Assembly: GCF_036084755.1 (NCBI RefSeq)
Contig: NZ_CP107968.1
Location: forward strand, 7,138,001-7,202,000
DNA length: 64,000 nucleotides
From: Streptomyces sp. NBC_00370
GTDB taxonomy: Bacteria; Actinomycetota; Actinomycetes; Streptomycetales; Streptomycetaceae
Direction of reading: 5' to 3'
Within the stretch, counting starts at the first letter, position 1, and the number at the start of each line of letters is the position of its first letter. The position numbers and the translations under genes are program-made. The notes below the pieces were generated by a model that saw only the letters and a list, made by a program, of their open reading frames with translations, made no database searches and was not told the DNA's origin. Positions 15,783-24,442 of the stretch are shown here, in pieces.

Positions 15783-16997
15783 GTGAGTACCGAAGCGTTC
15801 GTCTACGACGCGATCCGCACCCCCCGAGGCCGGGGCAAGGCCAACGGCGCCCTGCACGGCACCAAGCCGATCGATCTGGTCGTGGGGCTCATCCACGAGA
15901 TGCGCGCCCGGTTCCCCGGACTCGACCCGGCGGCCGTCGACGACATCGTGCTCGGCGTGGTGAGCCCGCTCGGCGACCAGGGCTCGGACATCGCCCGGAT
16001 CGCCGCCATCGCCGCGGGACTGCCCGACAGCGTCGCCGGCGTACAGGAGAACCGCTTCTGCGCGTCAGGCCTTGAGGCCGTCAACCTGGCGGCGGCCAAG
16101 GTCCGTTCCGGCTGGGAGGACCTGATCCTGGCCGGCGGCGTCGAGTCGATGTCCCGGGTGCCGATGGGCTCCGACGGCGGTGCCTGGGCGATGGACCCGA
16201 TGACCAGCTTCGACACCGGCTTCGCCCCGCAGGGCATCGGCGCCGACCTGATCGCCACCATCGGCGGCTTCACCCGGCGTGACGTGGACGAGTTCGCCGC
16301 GCTGTCCCAGGAGCGGGCGGCGACGGCCTGGAAGGACGGCCGCTTCGCCCGGTCCGTCGTACCGGTCACCGACCGCAACGGCCTGACCGTCCTCGACCAC
16401 GACGAGCACATGCGGCCCGGCACCACCGCCGACTCGCTGGCCGGCCTCAAGCCGTCCTTCGCCACCATCGGTGACGTGGGCGGGTTCGACGCGGTCGCGC
16501 TGCAGAAGTACCACTGGGTCGAGAAGATCGACCATGTCCACCACGCGGGCAACTCCTCCGGCATCGTGGACGGCGCCGCGCTCGTCGCCGTCGGCTCCAA
16601 GGAGATCGGCGAGCGGTACGGCATGACACCGCGCGCCCGGATCGTCTCGGCCGCCGTTTCGGGATCCGAGCCGACCATCATGCTGACCGGACCGGCCCCC
16701 GCCACCCGCAAGGCGCTCGCCAAGGCCGGGCTGACCATCGGTGACATCGACATGATCGAGATGAACGAGGCGTTCGCCGCCGTCGTCCTGCGCTTCGCCG
16801 CCGACATGGACGTCTCCGTCGACAAGATCAACGTCAACGGCGGCGCCATCGCGCTCGGCCACCCCCTCGGCGCCACCGGCGCGATGATCCTCGGCACCCT
16901 CGTCGACGAACTGGAGCGGCAGGACAAGCGGTACGGACTCGCCACGCTCTGCATCGGCGGCGGCATGGGCGTCGCCACCGTCGTCGAGCGCGTCTGA
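15783..16997 (+). CDS. Acetyl-CoA C-acyltransferase (thiolase)
   Basis: This 404-aa thiolase has the usual catalytic groups: the nucleophilic cysteine in QENRFCASGLEAVNLAA, the His in the NVNGGAIALGHPLGATGA block, and the C-terminal cysteine in LCIGGGMG. In degradative thiolases the enzyme cleaves 3-ketoacyl-CoA with CoA. The GTG at 15783 is preferred over an upstream in-frame ATG at 15747 because AAAGG precedes it and thiolase homology begins at once (EAFVYDAIRTPRGRG). It is followed 41 nt later by the FadB-like gene; the two together match a FadA/FadB pair. Confidence 0.93.
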   Translation: MSTEAFVYDAIRTPRGRGKANGALHGTKPIDLVVGLIHEMRARFPGLDPAAVDDIVLGVVSPLGDQGSDIARIAAIAAGLPDSVAGVQENRFCASGLEAVNLAAAKVRSGWEDLILAGGVESMSRVPMGSDGGAWAMDPMTSFDTGFAPQGIGADLIATIGGFTRRDVDEFAALSQERAATAWKDGRFARSVVPVTDRNGLTVLDHDEHMRPGTTADSLAGLKPSFATIGDVGGFDAVALQKYHWVEKIDHVHHAGNSSGIVDGAALVAVGSKEIGERYGMTPRARIVSAAVSGSEPTIMLTGPAPATRKALAKAGLTIGDIDMIEMNEAFAAVVLRFAADMDVSVDKINVNGGAIALGHPLGATGAMILGTLVDELERQDKRYGLATLCIGGGMGVATVVERV

Positions 16998-17038
16998 CCC
17001 CGGCCAGCCCCTCCCCACCCCCGATACGGAGCAGCAGC

Positions 17039-19213
17039 ATGAGCGAGTCCACCACCATCCGCTGGGAACAGGACGGGACCGGCGTCGTCACCCTCGTCAT
17101 CGACGACCCACGGCAGTCGGCCAACACCATGAACGAGGCGTTCCGCAGGTCCGTGACGGCGGTCGCCGACCGCGCCGAGGCCGAGCGGGACACCATCCGC
17201 GGCATCATCGTCACCTCGGCGAAGAAGACGTTCTTCGCGGGCGGCGACCTCAAGGACATGATCAAGGTCGGGCCCGGCGACGCCCAGCGGGTCTTCGACA
17301 GCAGCATGGCGATCAAGCACGCCCTGCGCCGCATCGAGACCCTGGGCAAGCCGGTGGTCGCCGCCATCAACGGCGCGGCACTCGGCGGCGGTTATGAGAT
17401 CGCCCTCGCCTGCCACCACCGCGTCGCGCTGGACGCCCCCGGGTCGAAGATCGGCTTGCCCGAGGTCACGCTCGGCCTGCTGCCCGCCGGCGGCGGAGTC
17501 ACCCGTACGGTCCGGCTGATGGGCATCGCCGACGCGCTGCTCAAGGTGCTGCTGCAAGGCACCCAGTACTCCCCGGCGCGCGCTCTGGAGCACGGGCTGA
17601 TCCATGAGGTCGCGGCTACCCCCGACGACATGCTCGCCAAGGCGCGCGCCTTCATCGACGCCCACCCCGAGTCGTCCCAGCCCTGGGACGCGAAGGGGTA
17701 CCGGATCCCCGGCGGCACCCCGGCCAGCCCGCGCTTCGCCGCCAATCTGCCCGCCTTCCCCGCCAACTTGAAGAAGCAGACCGGCGGGGCGCCCTACCCG
17801 GCGCCGCGCAACATCCTCGCCGCGGCGGTCGAGGGCTCGCAGGTCGACTTCGAGACGGCGCAGACCGTCGAGTCCCGGTACTTCACCGAGCTGGTCACGG
17901 GACAGACCGCGAAGAACATGATCCAGGCGTTCTTCTTCGACCTCCAGGCCGTCAACTCCGGGGCGAGCAGGCCGCAGGGCATCGCCAAGCGCGAGATCCG
18001 CAAGGTCGCCGTCCTCGGCGCCGGGATGATGGGCGCGGGCATCGCGTACTCCTGCGCCAGGGCAGGCCTCGACGTCGTCCTCAAGGACGTCTCGCGGGAA
18101 GCCGCCGACCAGGGCAAGGCGCACGCGGAGAAGGTCCTCGCCAAGGCGGTCGGCCGGGGCCGTACGACCGAGGCTGAGCGCGACCAGGTGCTCGCCCGGA
18201 TCACCCCCACCGCCGAACCCGCCGACCTCGCGGGCTGCGAAGCGGTGATCGAGGCGGTCTTCGAGGACGTGTCGCTCAAGCACAAGGTGTTCCAGGAGAT
18301 CCAGGAGATCGTCGAGCCGGACGCGCTGCTCTGTTCCAACACCTCGACCCTGCCCATCACCACGCTCGCCGACGGGGTGACCCGCCCCGCCGACTTCATC
18401 GGGCTGCACTTCTTCTCACCCGTCGACAAGATGCCGCTGGTCGAGATCATCAAGGGTGAGCGGACCGGCGACGAAGCGCTGGCGCGCGCCTTCGACCTGG
18501 TGCGGCTGATCAGGAAGACGCCGATCGTCGTCAACGACTCACGTGGCTTCTTCACCTCACGCGTCATCGGCCAGTTCATCAACGAAGGCGTCGCGATGAT
18601 CGGCGAGGGCGTCGAACCCGCCTCCGTCGAGGCGGCGGCCGCCCAGGCCGGCTACCCCGCCAAGGTGCTGTCGCTGATGGACGAGCTGACGCTGACCCTG
18701 CCGCGCAAGATCAGGGCCGAGGCGCGGCGCGCCGTCGAGGAGGCGGGCGGCAGCTGGACCGCGCACCCCGCTGACACCGTCATCGACCGGATGGTCGACG
18801 AGTTCGGCCGCACGGGACGCGGCGGCGGCGCCGGGTTCTACGAGTACGGCGAGGACGGCGCCAGGACCCGGCTCTGGCCGGGGCTGCGCGAGCACTTCAC
18901 GAAGCCGGAAGCGGATGTGCCCTTCGCCGACATGCGGGAGCGGATGCTGTTCGCCGAGGCGATCGACACCGTGCGCTGTCTGGAGGAGGGCGTGCTCACG
19001 TCGGTGGCCGACGCCAACATCGGCTCCATCATGGGCATCGGCTTCCCCGCGTGGACCGGCGGCGTCCTGCAGTACATCAACGGCTACGAGGGCGGCCCCG
19101 CCGGCTTCGTCGGGCGCGCCCGCGAGCTGGCCGAGCGGTACGGCGAGCGGTTCGAGCCGCCCGCGCTGCTCGTCACCAAGGCGGAGAAGGGCGAGACGTT
19201 CACCGACGCGTGA
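17039..19213 (+). CDS. FadB-like enoyl-CoA hydratase / 3-hydroxyacyl-CoA dehydrogenase
   Basis: The 724-aa bifunctional protein carries an N-terminal crotonase domain (residues about 10-260, with AKKTFFAGGDLKDM and NGAALGGGYEIALACHH oxyanion-hole motifs). The NAD-binding 3-hydroxyacyl-CoA dehydrogenase domain starts near residue 322 (VAVLGAGMMGAGIAYSCARAG), with the catalytic His in GLHFFSPVDKMPLVE. A C-terminal dehydrogenase helical domain follows (residues about 510-720). With the preceding thiolase it would form a trifunctional beta-oxidation complex. GGAG precedes the ATG by about 9 nt. It is convergent with the MerR gene, with 60 nt between the stops. Confidence 0.94.
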   Translation: MSESTTIRWEQDGTGVVTLVIDDPRQSANTMNEAFRRSVTAVADRAEAERDTIRGIIVTSAKKTFFAGGDLKDMIKVGPGDAQRVFDSSMAIKHALRRIETLGKPVVAAINGAALGGGYEIALACHHRVALDAPGSKIGLPEVTLGLLPAGGGVTRTVRLMGIADALLKVLLQGTQYSPARALEHGLIHEVAATPDDMLAKARAFIDAHPESSQPWDAKGYRIPGGTPASPRFAANLPAFPANLKKQTGGAPYPAPRNILAAAVEGSQVDFETAQTVESRYFTELVTGQTAKNMIQAFFFDLQAVNSGASRPQGIAKREIRKVAVLGAGMMGAGIAYSCARAGLDVVLKDVSREAADQGKAHAEKVLAKAVGRGRTTEAERDQVLARITPTAEPADLAGCEAVIEAVFEDVSLKHKVFQEIQEIVEPDALLCSNTSTLPITTLADGVTRPADFIGLHFFSPVDKMPLVEIIKGERTGDEALARAFDLVRLIRKTPIVVNDSRGFFTSRVIGQFINEGVAMIGEGVEPASVEAAAAQAGYPAKVLSLMDELTLTLPRKIRAEARRAVEEAGGSWTAHPADTVIDRMVDEFGRTGRGGGAGFYEYGEDGARTRLWPGLREHFTKPEADVPFADMRERMLFAEAIDTVRCLEEGVLTSVADANIGSIMGIGFPAWTGGVLQYINGYEGGPAGFVGRARELAERYGERFEPPALLVTKAEKGETFTDA

Positions 19214-19273
19214 GCCGGCGCCGCACGTGAGCCACCTGGGCCCCGCAGGACGTGGCGGGCCGCGCTCCCCGGC

Positions 19274-19999
19274 TTATTCGGCCGGGAACGCGGTCCGCAG
19301 CTCATCCTTGAGCGAGCGCCGGAACGCGGTCACCAGCGCCTGCGCCACCAGCGGCCGCACATGGCCCGACAGCGAACGCATCGCCGCCACCTGCTCGGGG
19401 TCCTGCTCCCGCTCCGTGTACGGCCCCCACACCTCGTCCCGGAACAGCCGGGACAGCTCGTGCGCCACCGCGCGGGTGTGCTCCAGCAGGACGGTACGGG
19501 CCGCGAGGATCGTCTCGTGGGCGAGCGGCAGCTCCAGCAGCTCGACCCCGAGCCGCAGCAGTCCCGGATCGAGCCGGTAGCCGCCGGCGTCGTCGGCCCG
19601 TTCCAGCACCCCCATCGCGGCGAGCCGGTCGATGTCCTGCTCGGTCAGCGCCCGCCCGGCCCGCCGTTCCAGCTCGGCCCTGTCCGCCTCCTCGGCGGAG
19701 TCCGGCGCCCAGGAGGCCACGAGGGCGCGGTGGATGGCGAGGTCATGGGCGCTCAGATCGGGCGGCAGCTGCTGGAGGTAGCGCTCGATCGCCGCGAGGG
19801 TCATGCCCTGGTGCTGCAGTTCCTCGATGAGCGCGAGACGCGAGAGATGGTCCCTGCCGTACTGCCCCACCCGGCGCGGACCGAGCACCGGCGGCGGCAG
19901 CAGTCCACGGGTGCTGTAGAAGCGGACGGTACGCACGCTGACCCCGGCCCGCGCCGCGAGCTGGTCGACGGTGAGTGTGACCTCGGCACCGGTCGTCAT
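19274..19999 (-). CDS. MerR-family transcriptional regulator
   Basis: From ATG 19999 the protein is 241 aa. A MerR winged-helix domain occupies residues about 8-77 (TVDQLAARAGVSVRTVRFYSTRGLLPPP, then LGPRRVGQYGRDHLSRLALIEELQHQGMTLAAIERYL), followed by a long effector domain with no metal-binding cysteines. GGGAGG precedes the start by 7 nt. A 29-bp dyad sits 23 nt upstream and is a likely auto-operator. Being convergent with the acyl-CoA operon, it is a candidate regulator of it, but no copy of its dyad was seen at 13.4-13.5 kb. Confidence 0.88.
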   Translation of the reverse strand: MTTGAEVTLTVDQLAARAGVSVRTVRFYSTRGLLPPPVLGPRRVGQYGRDHLSRLALIEELQHQGMTLAAIERYLQQLPPDLSAHDLAIHRALVASWAPDSAEEADRAELERRAGRALTEQDIDRLAAMGVLERADDAGGYRLDPGLLRLGVELLELPLAHETILAARTVLLEHTRAVAHELSRLFRDEVWGPYTEREQDPEQVAAMRSLSGHVRPLVAQALVTAFRRSLKDELRTAFPAE

Positions 20000-20021
20000 A
20001 CGCCGCCTCCCGTCACTGTCT

Positions 20022-20050
20022 CCGGTGCAACAGTATTGCTGTCGCACCGG
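20022..20050. promoter_or_regulatory. 29-bp dyad, probable MerR auto-operator
   Basis: CCGGTGC-a-ACAG-tattg-CTGT-c-GCACCGG is symmetric in 11 of 12 arm positions and lies 23-51 nt upstream of the MerR start. MerR proteins bind dyads of this length within the promoter spacer. Confidence 0.6.
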
Positions 20051-20083
20051 CACTGCGAAAGCCGGAGCGGGCCGCTCCCGCGA

Positions 20084-21130
20084 TCAGGCGGAGGCGCGGC
20101 GCACCAGTGTGGTGGGCATGATCACCGACTCCTGCTCAGGGGCGGGCGCGCCGTCCGGCGACCGGTCGAAGCCGCCCAGCAGCAGCCGCGCCATCAGCCT
20201 GCCCTGCCCCTCCACGTCCTGCTGGACGGTGGTCAGCGGCGGATCGGTGTTCTCGGCCACGGAATCCATGTCGTCGAAGCCGACGAGGGCCACATCCCCG
20301 GGCACCGTGCGGCCGTGCTCCTTGAGCACCCGCAGCGCGCCGGAGGCCATCAGGTCGTTGCCCGCGAACACCGCGTCGAGGTCGGGACACCGCTCCAGCA
20401 GCTCCGTCATCGCCCGGACACCGCTCTCCGCGGTGAAGGCGCCCTCGACGACCAGTGCGGGATCGGCGTCCGGCAGCACGTCGCGGTACCCGTCGAGCCG
20501 GTCGGTGGCCGACGTCTGGTCGCGCGGGCCCGCGATGTGCGCGATCCGGCGCCTGCCGATGTCCCGCAGATACCGGACCGCGGCCCGCGCACCGCCCCGG
20601 TTGTCGGCGTCCACGTACGGCACCGCCTGCTGCTCGGGCGCCACCGTCCACACCGGCCGGCCGCCGTAGACGGTCGGCAGCCCGGCCCGCCGGGTGATCG
20701 CCGGGATCTGGTCGTCGGTGTGCAGCGAGAACGCGAGCGCGCCGTCCACGTGGCCGCCCGTCAGATAGCGGGCGATCCGCCCGTGGTCGCCCGGACCCTC
20801 GACCAGCAGCAGCACCAACTGGGTGTCGTGCAGGGTCAGTTCCTTGCTGATACCGCGGATCTGCTGGAAGAAGAACGGGTCCGAGAAGATCCGTATCTCC
20901 GGCTCGGGAATGATCACGGCGACCGCGCCGGTGCGCCGGGTGACCAGCGTGCGGGCCGCGTGGTTCGGCACGTACCCCAGCTCGTCGACCGCCTCGCGCA
21001 CCTTCTCCACCAGCGACTGACGCACACCCGTGCTGCCGTTGACGACCCGCGAGGCGGTGGCCCGTGAGACACCGGCACGCGCGGCCACGGCTTCCAGCGT
21101 GGGGCGGTCCCCGGGGGACGAATCGGTCAA
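20084..21130 (-). CDS. LacI-family transcriptional regulator
   Basis: This 348-aa repressor has an N-terminal LacI helix-turn-helix (TLEAVAARAGVSRATASRVVNGS) and hinge helix (VPNHAARTLVTRRTGAVAVIIPEP). A periplasmic-binding-protein-like effector domain runs to the end (FAGNDLMASGALRVLKEHG and VALVGFDDMD). The start is taken as TTG at 21130 because GAGGAG lies about 9 nt upstream, while the longer ATG at 21160 lacks a ribosome site. A sugar is the expected ligand but cannot be named. An operator-like dyad lies about 70 nt upstream. Confidence 0.9.
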   Translation of the reverse strand: MTDSSPGDRPTLEAVAARAGVSRATASRVVNGSTGVRQSLVEKVREAVDELGYVPNHAARTLVTRRTGAVAVIIPEPEIRIFSDPFFFQQIRGISKELTLHDTQLVLLLVEGPGDHGRIARYLTGGHVDGALAFSLHTDDQIPAITRRAGLPTVYGGRPVWTVAPEQQAVPYVDADNRGGARAAVRYLRDIGRRRIAHIAGPRDQTSATDRLDGYRDVLPDADPALVVEGAFTAESGVRAMTELLERCPDLDAVFAGNDLMASGALRVLKEHGRTVPGDVALVGFDDMDSVAENTDPPLTTVQQDVEGQGRLMARLLLGGFDRSPDGAPAPEQESVIMPTTLVRRASA

Positions 21131-21198
21131 GGCGTGCGCTCCTCGGCAGCGAACTGACACATTGAACCGTTACACCCTATCCGCTGCCGGTCCGCCGA

Positions 21199-21216
21199 CG
21201 GAGAGCGCTTTCTCCG
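21199..21216. promoter_or_regulatory. LacI-type operator candidate
   Basis: CGGAGA-GCGCTT-TCTCCG has perfect 6-bp arms and a centre matching the GAAAGCGCTTTC box typical of LacI-family repressors, with one mismatch. It lies 69-86 nt upstream of the LacI gene start, consistent with autoregulation. Confidence 0.5.
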
Positions 21217-21232
21217 CCGGGGGTCCGGCCGC

Positions 21233-22201
21233 TCAGAAGGTCAGCCCGTCCGTCGCCAGCCTGGCGGCGTCCTCGGCGCAGCCCCAGGCCACGGTGACAC
21301 CGGCGCCGCCGTGCCCGTAGTTGTGCACCAGCCGTCCGCCGCCCGGCAGTTGTACGACATCGAGCCGCACCTGGGGCCTGGCGGGCCGCAGCCCGACCCG
21401 GTGGTCCAGCACCCGCGCGGTGGCGAGCCCGGGATGGACCCGCGCGCAGCGCGCCACGATCGCCGCCGCCTCCGCCGGGTCGGTCTCCAGGTCCCAGGAG
21501 TGCTCGCTCGCCGTACCGCCGAGCAGCACCCCGTACGGCTGCGGCATCACGTACGTCATGTCGGTCGAGTCGGGGTCCGTCGCCACGAACCACTCGTCGA
21601 CGCCCGGGTTCTCGACCACCACCACCTGACCGCGCACCGGGAACACCGAGGCGTCGGGGGCCAGTTCGCGGGCGCCGAGCCCGGTGCAGTCCACCACCAC
21701 CCGCGCCTCGGCGGCCGGCTCGTCGAAGCCCGTGGCCGACCGTACGTCGACGGTGCCGCTGGCGAGCCGCAACCGCGCCTTCAGATAGCGCAGATACACC
21801 GGCATGTCGATCAACGGAACGGCGGCCCGCACCCCTTGGGCGAAGCCCTGGGGCAACTCGTCCTGGCGCGCCTCCCGCAGCCCCGGCACCCGGGACGCCC
21901 AGGCGCCGAGGTCGCTCAGAGGCGTGTTGGCCATCAGCCCCTCGACCACCCGGACGCCGGTCGCCGCAGGATTCTCCGCGAGCCGTTCGTAGCGCGAGAG
22001 GGATCTCTCCAGCCAGGTCCCGACCAGCTGCGCGGGCTCGATCCGGTACGGCCAGAAGAGGGCACCGGCCGTCGCCGATGTCGTCCGGCCGACCGGATCG
22101 CGCGTCCACAGGCCGACCCGCAGGCCGTCCTCCGCCAGTACCACCGCGGTCGTCAGCCCGATGACTCCGCCGCCGACCACGATCACATCACTGCTGGTCA
22201 T
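21233..22201 (-). CDS. FAD-dependent D-amino-acid oxidase-like protein
   Basis: The 322-aa flavoprotein starts with a dinucleotide-binding fold (DVIVVGGGVIGLTTAVVLAEDG) and ends with the HNYGHGGAGVTVAWGCA motif typical of D-amino-acid oxidases. Middle elements (TSATAGALFWPYRIEP, VVDCTGLGARELAPD, PVRGQVVVVENP) also fit DAAO rather than glycine oxidase. It would oxidise D-amino acids to keto acids, ammonia and H2O2. The ATG at 22201 has no strong ribosome site. It is divergent from the second ABC-F gene. Confidence 0.88.
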   Translation of the reverse strand: MTSSDVIVVGGGVIGLTTAVVLAEDGLRVGLWTRDPVGRTTSATAGALFWPYRIEPAQLVGTWLERSLSRYERLAENPAATGVRVVEGLMANTPLSDLGAWASRVPGLREARQDELPQGFAQGVRAAVPLIDMPVYLRYLKARLRLASGTVDVRSATGFDEPAAEARVVVDCTGLGARELAPDASVFPVRGQVVVVENPGVDEWFVATDPDSTDMTYVMPQPYGVLLGGTASEHSWDLETDPAEAAAIVARCARVHPGLATARVLDHRVGLRPARPQVRLDVVQLPGGGRLVHNYGHGGAGVTVAWGCAEDAARLATDGLTF

Positions 22202-22334
22202 GGTCGGACCGTAGCGGAATCCGGCCCGACACGCGGCATTTCGCCCTGGGGACGGGCCCGGTTACCCCGCGGCGGACGGCTCGCCCGGCCGCCCAGCTCC
22301 CGCGCCCCGGCCCGGCGATAGGATCAGTCCCCTG

Positions 22335-23972
22335 ATGACTGCCACGCTCGTAGCCAAGGATCTCGCCGCAGGACACGGCGACCGCTCGCTCTTCACCGGG
22401 CTCGACCTCGTCGTGGCCCCCGGTGACGTGATCGGACTCGTCGGTGCCAACGGGGCGGGCAAGTCGACCCTGCTCCGGCTGCTCGCCGGACTCGACTCGC
22501 CCGAGAGCGGGGAGCTGCGGCTCTCCCCGCCCACCGCCTCCGTGGGCCATCTCCCGCAGGAGCCCGAGCGGCGGGACGGCGAGACCGTACGGGACTTCCT
22601 GGCCCGCAGGACCGGCGTCAGCGCGGCGCAGGCCGCCCTGGACGCGGCCACCCAGGCGCTCGTGGACGCGGCGCCGGGCGCCGACGACGCGTACGCCGTC
22701 GGTCTGGAGCGCTGGCTCGCGCTGGGCGGCGCCGACCTCGACGAACGCGCCGATGAGGTCGCCGCGTCGCTGGGTCTGACCATCGGGCTCGACCAGCCCA
22801 TGACCACCCTCTCCGGCGGCCAGGCGGCCCGCGCCAGCCTCGCCTCGCTGCTCCTCTCCCGCTACGACGTCTTCCTGCTGGACGAGCCGACCAACGACCT
22901 CGACCTGGACGGACTCGAGCGGCTCGAACGGTTTGTGAGCGGGCTGCGCGCGGGGACGGTCGTGGTCAGCCACGACCGCGAGTTCCTGGTGCGCACCGTC
23001 ACCAAGGTGCTCGAACTCGACCTGGCCCAGCAGAAGATCACCCTGTTCGGCGGCGGCTACGAGGCGTATCTCGAAGAGCGGGAGACCGCGCGGCGGCACG
23101 CCCGCGAGGAGTTCGACGAGTACGCCGACAGGAAGTCGTCCCTCGAAGCCCGCGGCCAGATGCAGCGCGCCTGGATGGACAAGGGCGTCAAGAACGCCCG
23201 CCGCAAGGCCACCGACAACGACAAGATCGGCCGCAAACTCCGCACCGAGTCCACCGAGAAGCAGGCGGCCAAGGCGCGCCAGACGCAGCGGATGATCGAA
23301 CGGCTCGACGTGGTCGAGGAGCCGCGCAAGGAGTGGGAACTGCGGATGGAGATCGCAGCCGCCGACCGCTCGGGCGCCGTGGTCGCGACGCTGCGGGACG
23401 CCGAAGTGCGGCGCGGCGGCTTCCAGTTCGGCCCGGTGTCGCTCCAGATCGACCGCGCCGACCGGGTCGCCATCACCGGTGCCAACGGCGCCGGCAAGTC
23501 CACGCTGCTCGCGGCCCTGCTGGGCCGGCTGCCGCTGGACGAAGGCCACGCCACCCTCGGCGCGGGCGTGGTGGTGGGCGAGGTCGACCAGGCCCGCGCG
23601 CTGTTCCACGGAACGCAGAGCCTGCTGGACGCGTTCCGCGCCGCGGTGCCGGACACCGAACCCGCCGAGATCCGCACCCTGCTGGCGAAGTTCGGGCTGA
23701 AGGCCGGTCATCTGTCGCGTCCCGCGACGACGCTGTCACCGGGGGAGCGGACCAGGGCGGCGCTCGCGCTGCTCCAGGGCCGGGGCGTCAATCTGCTGGT
23801 GCTGGACGAGCCGACCAACCATCTCGACCTGCCCGCCATCGAGCAGCTGGAGTCGGCGCTCGACTCCTACGGCGGCACGCTGCTGCTGGTGACCCACGAC
23901 CGCCGGATGCTGGACGCCGTCAGTACGACGCGCCGGCTGGTCGTGTCGGCGGGAAAGGTGCACGAGGAATAG
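22335..23972 (+). CDS. ABC-F family ATPase (second copy)
   Basis: This 545-aa protein has two nucleotide-binding domains (GANGAGKSTLLRLLAG near residue 38, ITGANGAGKSTLLAALLG near 380). Its Walker B motifs are LLDEPTNDLD and VLDEPTNHLD, and it lacks membrane segments. The first signature is LSGGQ; the second is LSPGER, with Pro in place of the usual Gly. The long Arg/Lys-rich linker (residues 240-335) is typical of ABC-F ribosome-binding factors. It differs clearly from the 9.8-kb copy and has no long leader or WblC-like promoter. Its role may be translational quality control or intrinsic antibiotic tolerance. Confidence 0.9.
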   Translation: MTATLVAKDLAAGHGDRSLFTGLDLVVAPGDVIGLVGANGAGKSTLLRLLAGLDSPESGELRLSPPTASVGHLPQEPERRDGETVRDFLARRTGVSAAQAALDAATQALVDAAPGADDAYAVGLERWLALGGADLDERADEVAASLGLTIGLDQPMTTLSGGQAARASLASLLLSRYDVFLLDEPTNDLDLDGLERLERFVSGLRAGTVVVSHDREFLVRTVTKVLELDLAQQKITLFGGGYEAYLEERETARRHAREEFDEYADRKSSLEARGQMQRAWMDKGVKNARRKATDNDKIGRKLRTESTEKQAAKARQTQRMIERLDVVEEPRKEWELRMEIAAADRSGAVVATLRDAEVRRGGFQFGPVSLQIDRADRVAITGANGAGKSTLLAALLGRLPLDEGHATLGAGVVVGEVDQARALFHGTQSLLDAFRAAVPDTEPAEIRTLLAKFGLKAGHLSRPATTLSPGERTRAALALLQGRGVNLLVLDEPTNHLDLPAIEQLESALDSYGGTLLLVTHDRRMLDAVSTTRRLVVSAGKVHEE

Positions 23973-23984
23973 CCGGGGCGCGAA

Positions 23985-24022
23985 GAACAGGCGGGGTGCG
24001 TGACCACGCACCCCGCCTGTTC
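23985..24022. terminator. Strong bidirectional terminator
   Basis: GAACAGGCGGGGTGCGTG and its exact reverse complement are separated by AC only, giving an 18-bp perfect stem between the convergent ABC-F and DUF4190 genes. Confidence 0.85.
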
Positions 24023-24056
24023 CCGCTGTTACGCCGAAGAGCTGCGTTCCCGCGCG

Positions 24057-24359
24057 TCACAGAGTGGCGGCGACAATGGCGACGAACGCCACCGCCAGCA
24101 CCACGGCGACGATTCCGAGCACCATTCCGGCGGTCGCGGAACCGCGGTTGTCGGCCTGGCCCTGTGCGGCCCTGCGGCGGCCTGCGACACCGAGGCAGAT
24201 GGCGACGATTCCCAGCGGCAGCGCGGCGATCCAGTACCAGGAAAGCAGCAGACCGATGATTCCCAGCACCAGGGAAGCCGTGCCCATGCCGTTGTGCGTG
24301 GTGCCGGGGGTGGCACCGGCCCGCATATGACCCGTTCCGGACGTAGAGAGGTTCGACAT
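24057..24359 (-). CDS. Small DUF4190-type membrane protein
   Basis: The 100-aa protein has two predicted membrane helices (GTASLVLGIIGLLLSWYW to AICLGVAG, and TAGMVLGIVAVVLAVAFVAIVAATL) split by a basic loop GRRRAAQGQADNRG. This matches the DUF4190 layout of small Gly/Ala-rich actinomycete proteins. AGAGGA precedes the ATG by about 5 nt. No function is known. Confidence 0.8.
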   Translation of the reverse strand: MSNLSTSGTGHMRAGATPGTTHNGMGTASLVLGIIGLLLSWYWIAALPLGIVAICLGVAGRRRAAQGQADNRGSATAGMVLGIVAVVLAVAFVAIVAATL

Positions 24360-24442
24360 CAGATCCTCTTTTCGTGTTGGTCTTTTCCGGCTACCCCCGG
24401 CTCCCGCCGCTACTCGTCGGCTGCTTGTGCACGACGCCGGGC

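Noticed and set aside
15803..18409. An 868-codon leftward open frame
   Set aside because: It is antisense to the thiolase and FadB-like genes and has no recognisable motif.
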